Assembly (NCBI RefSeq): GCF_949628215.1
Contig: NC_134288.1
Span: 10,237,682 to 10,301,681, forward strand
Direction: 5' to 3'
DNA from: Phalacrocorax aristotelis
Lineage: Eukaryota; Chordata; Aves; Suliformes; Phalacrocoracidae
Length of the DNA: 64,000 nucleotides
Below the pieces are notes generated by a model, which was given only the letters and a program-made list of their open reading frames with translations, did no database searches and had not been told where the DNA came from. Position numbers and translations under genes: made by a program. Shown piece after piece: positions 35,538 to 64,000 of the stretch (positions are counted from its first letter, which is position 1; the number at the start of each line of letters is the position of its first letter).

Positions 35538-36130
35538 ACAATAGAATGTCCTGAGTTGGAAGGGACCCGCAAGGATCATTGAGTCCAACTCCTGTCCCTG
35601 CACAGGACAACCCCAAAATTCACACCATGTCTCTGAGGGCATTGTCCAAGTGCTTCCTGAATATCATCAGGCTTGGTGCTGTGACTGCCTCCCTGGGGAG
35701 CCTGTTCCAGCGCTCCACCACCCTCTGGGGGAAGAACCTTTTCCTAATATCCAACCTAAACCTCCCCTGGCGCATCTCCCTGCCATTCCCTCGGGTCCTG
35801 TCGTTGGTCACCAGAGAGAAGAGATCGGCGCCTGCCCCTCCTCCTCCCCTTGGGAGGACGCTGCAGACCACGAGGGCTGCCCTCGGCCTCCTCTTCTCCA
35901 GGCTGAACAAACCAAGCGACTTTAACCTCTCCTCATACGGTTTCTGCTCTAAACCCTTCAACAAGTTCACAGCCCTTCCCTGGACACTCTCCAGTAGCTT
36001 TATATCCTTGAAGTACTGCGGCGCCCAACACTGCGCCCAGCACTCGAGGTGAGGCCGCACCAGCGCGGAGCGGAGCGGGACAATCCCCTCCCTCGCCCGG
36101 CTGCGATGCAGGGCTGGATACACCACAAAG
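35538..36130 (-). mobile_element. CR1 LINE fragment next to the RTEL1 promoter (minus)
   Basis: The plus strand reads GAGTTGGAAGGGACCCGCAA, then CAACCTAAACCTCCCCTGGC and GAGGTGAGGCCGCACCAGCG, the complement of CR1. Its unusually CpG-preserved 5' side passes directly into the RTEL1 CpG island. It is 5'-truncated. The long minus-strand open frame covering it fuses CR1 with GC-rich promoter sequence and is not a gene. Confidence 0.93.
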
Positions 36131-36421
36131 CTGTGCTGGGTACTTTCGGAAGCTTCCCCGGTGGGCAGCGGCTGCGGAACCCTCCAGCTGAACCGCCCAG
36201 CGTCCGACCGGGGCGGGGTCCTCCCCAGGCCCGGGTCCCGGTTCCCTCCAGGCCTGGCAGGGCCCGAACCCCACCGGACTCGGTCCCTTCCTGCCCGGGG
36301 CCGCTCGGGCCTCCGCTGCAGCTCACAGGCGATAGCACCGGAGCCCTCGTTCCCCGGCGGGGCGGGCTCGCCCAGGCCCGGGCCCACCGCCCCACCCCGT
36401 TCCCTGGACAACCGCGGCAGC

Positions 36422-36431
36422 TCTCGCGAGA
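36422..36431. promoter_or_regulatory. RTEL1: TCTCGCGAGA (CGCG/BANP) element
   Basis: An exact copy of the palindromic TCTCGCGAGA element, which is bound by BANP and drives many CpG-island housekeeping promoters. It lies 433 bases before the RTEL1 ATG. Confidence 0.65.
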
Positions 36432-36438
36432 GCTCCTG

Positions 36439-36446
36439 GCGGAAGT
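36439..36446 (+). promoter_or_regulatory. RTEL1: ETS-like site
   Basis: GCGGAAGT matches the ETS core GGAA with favourable flanks. It sits 8 bases after the CGCG element. Confidence 0.45.
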
Positions 36447-36449
36447 CAC

Positions 36450-36521
36450 GCACCGTGCGTGAGGGTGTCGGAGGGGGGTCACGTGACGGAGGCGCGGGGA
36501 TTCCGAACGGCGGAGCGGGAG
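36450..36521 (+). other. RTEL1: Candidate RTEL1 5' UTR exon
   Basis: The donor GGGAG followed by GTGAGG at 36521/36522 could pair with the CGTTGCAG acceptor at 36838. That would make a short non-coding first exon and leave 16 bases of UTR before the ATG. Human RTEL1 also has its ATG in the second exon. The left edge is a guess. Confidence 0.4.
36478..36487. promoter_or_regulatory. RTEL1: Palindromic E-box (USF/MiT type)
   Basis: GTCACGTGAC is a perfect palindromic class B E-box as bound by USF or MiT/TFE factors. It lies close to the candidate first exon donor. Confidence 0.55.
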
Positions 36522-36698
36522 GTGAGGGGCGGCTGCAGGGCCTGCCGCGCTTCCGTGGCAGCCGCCGGGGGGCTCGGTATCGCGGGTAGGGGCGGGCCGC
36601 ACGGCACCGGAGCGGGCGGGGGCCCTGGGCCAGGCCGGCTCCTCCTAATGGCTGGGCCCCGCGGGGCTCCCGCCCGGCCCGCGGAGCGGGTCCGCTGG

Positions 36699-36706
36699 TG
36701 ACGTCC
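36699..36706 (+). promoter_or_regulatory. RTEL1: CRE-like site
   Basis: TGACGTCC differs from the full CRE (TGACGTCA) in the last base. It lies 156 bases before the ATG. Confidence 0.4.
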
Positions 36707-36854
36707 TCTCCCGAAATATGAGGCCAAAACCGGGGCCTTCCGGCATTTCGTCGTGCAAGCGACCCTGCCCCGATTCCGGTTCGTCGCTGGGCGCGGCGGC
36801 GGCGGCGCGGAGGGTCATGGGCCGGCGCTCCGTTGCAGGTGCTTGGCGGGAGCC

Positions 36855-63784
<26,930 letters not shown>

Positions 63785-64000
63785 GTTGATTATTTGCATT
63801 ACATACCCATAACATTTTGAGAATCTGTTTTCATGTTTAAATGACTTCTTTAAGATGTGTTGGGATGTGAAACACCCAAACTTCATACTTGGATAAAATT
63901 AAAACTCTCTGAGAGCTTCTTTGAAAGTATAGTTCTTCTGTGCATTCTTCCTTTACTCTTTTGGCTGGTTGTGGAGGGTAGAGTCTTCATTTGAAATCGA

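Noticed and set aside
35620-36453. A 277-codon minus-strand open frame upstream of RTEL1
   Set aside because: Its C-terminal half is a CR1 reverse transcriptase remnant and its N-terminal half is read through CpG-island DNA.

Overview
The window is avian nuclear DNA. It holds several CR1 LINE fragments whose 3' ends carry the bird-type ATTCTATGAT or ATTCT repeats. It also holds three vertebrate genes in the order and orientation I know from human 20q13.33: GMEB2 (minus), STMN3 (minus) and RTEL1 (plus). The species cannot be named from this sequence. The genes were read by following protein similarity from exon to exon and requiring splice dinucleotides and matching codon phase at every junction.

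Layout. (a) 1-7.1 kb: the 5' end of GMEB2 on the minus strand. A CpG-rich, extremely G-rich promoter block lies at about 5.8-7.1 kb with a non-coding first exon. The first coding exon is at 3233-3363, and the rest of the gene lies beyond the left edge. (b) 7.1-17.4 kb: a GC-rich minisatellite beside the GMEB2 promoter, one CR1, and a long stretch without coding genes that probably includes the STMN3 3' UTR; several minus-strand AATAAA candidates are given. (c) 17.4-29.9 kb: the complete STMN3 coding sequence (five coding exons, 180 residues, minus strand), including a GC-AG intron and a 9.4 kb first intron with a duplicated REST/RE1-like element. (d) 30-36.1 kb: intergenic DNA between the divergent STMN3 and RTEL1 promoters, ending in a CR1 that abuts the RTEL1 CpG island. 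(e) 36.1-64 kb: RTEL1 on the plus strand, its promoter and 20 coding exons (600 codons, phases all consistent) running off the right edge. Its introns carry CR1 copies in both orientations, a 31-bp minisatellite and a possible solo LTR.

The three genes do not form one pathway. GMEB2 is a SAND-domain DNA-binding protein, STMN3 a neuronal tubulin-binding phosphoprotein, and RTEL1 an iron-sulphur DNA helicase that protects telomeres. I found no convincing new biological system. The most useful observations are regulatory or structural: the RE1-like duplication, the GC donor, the promoter motif cluster of RTEL1, the reversed GC skew at GMEB2, and the minisatellite next to an RTEL1 splice donor.
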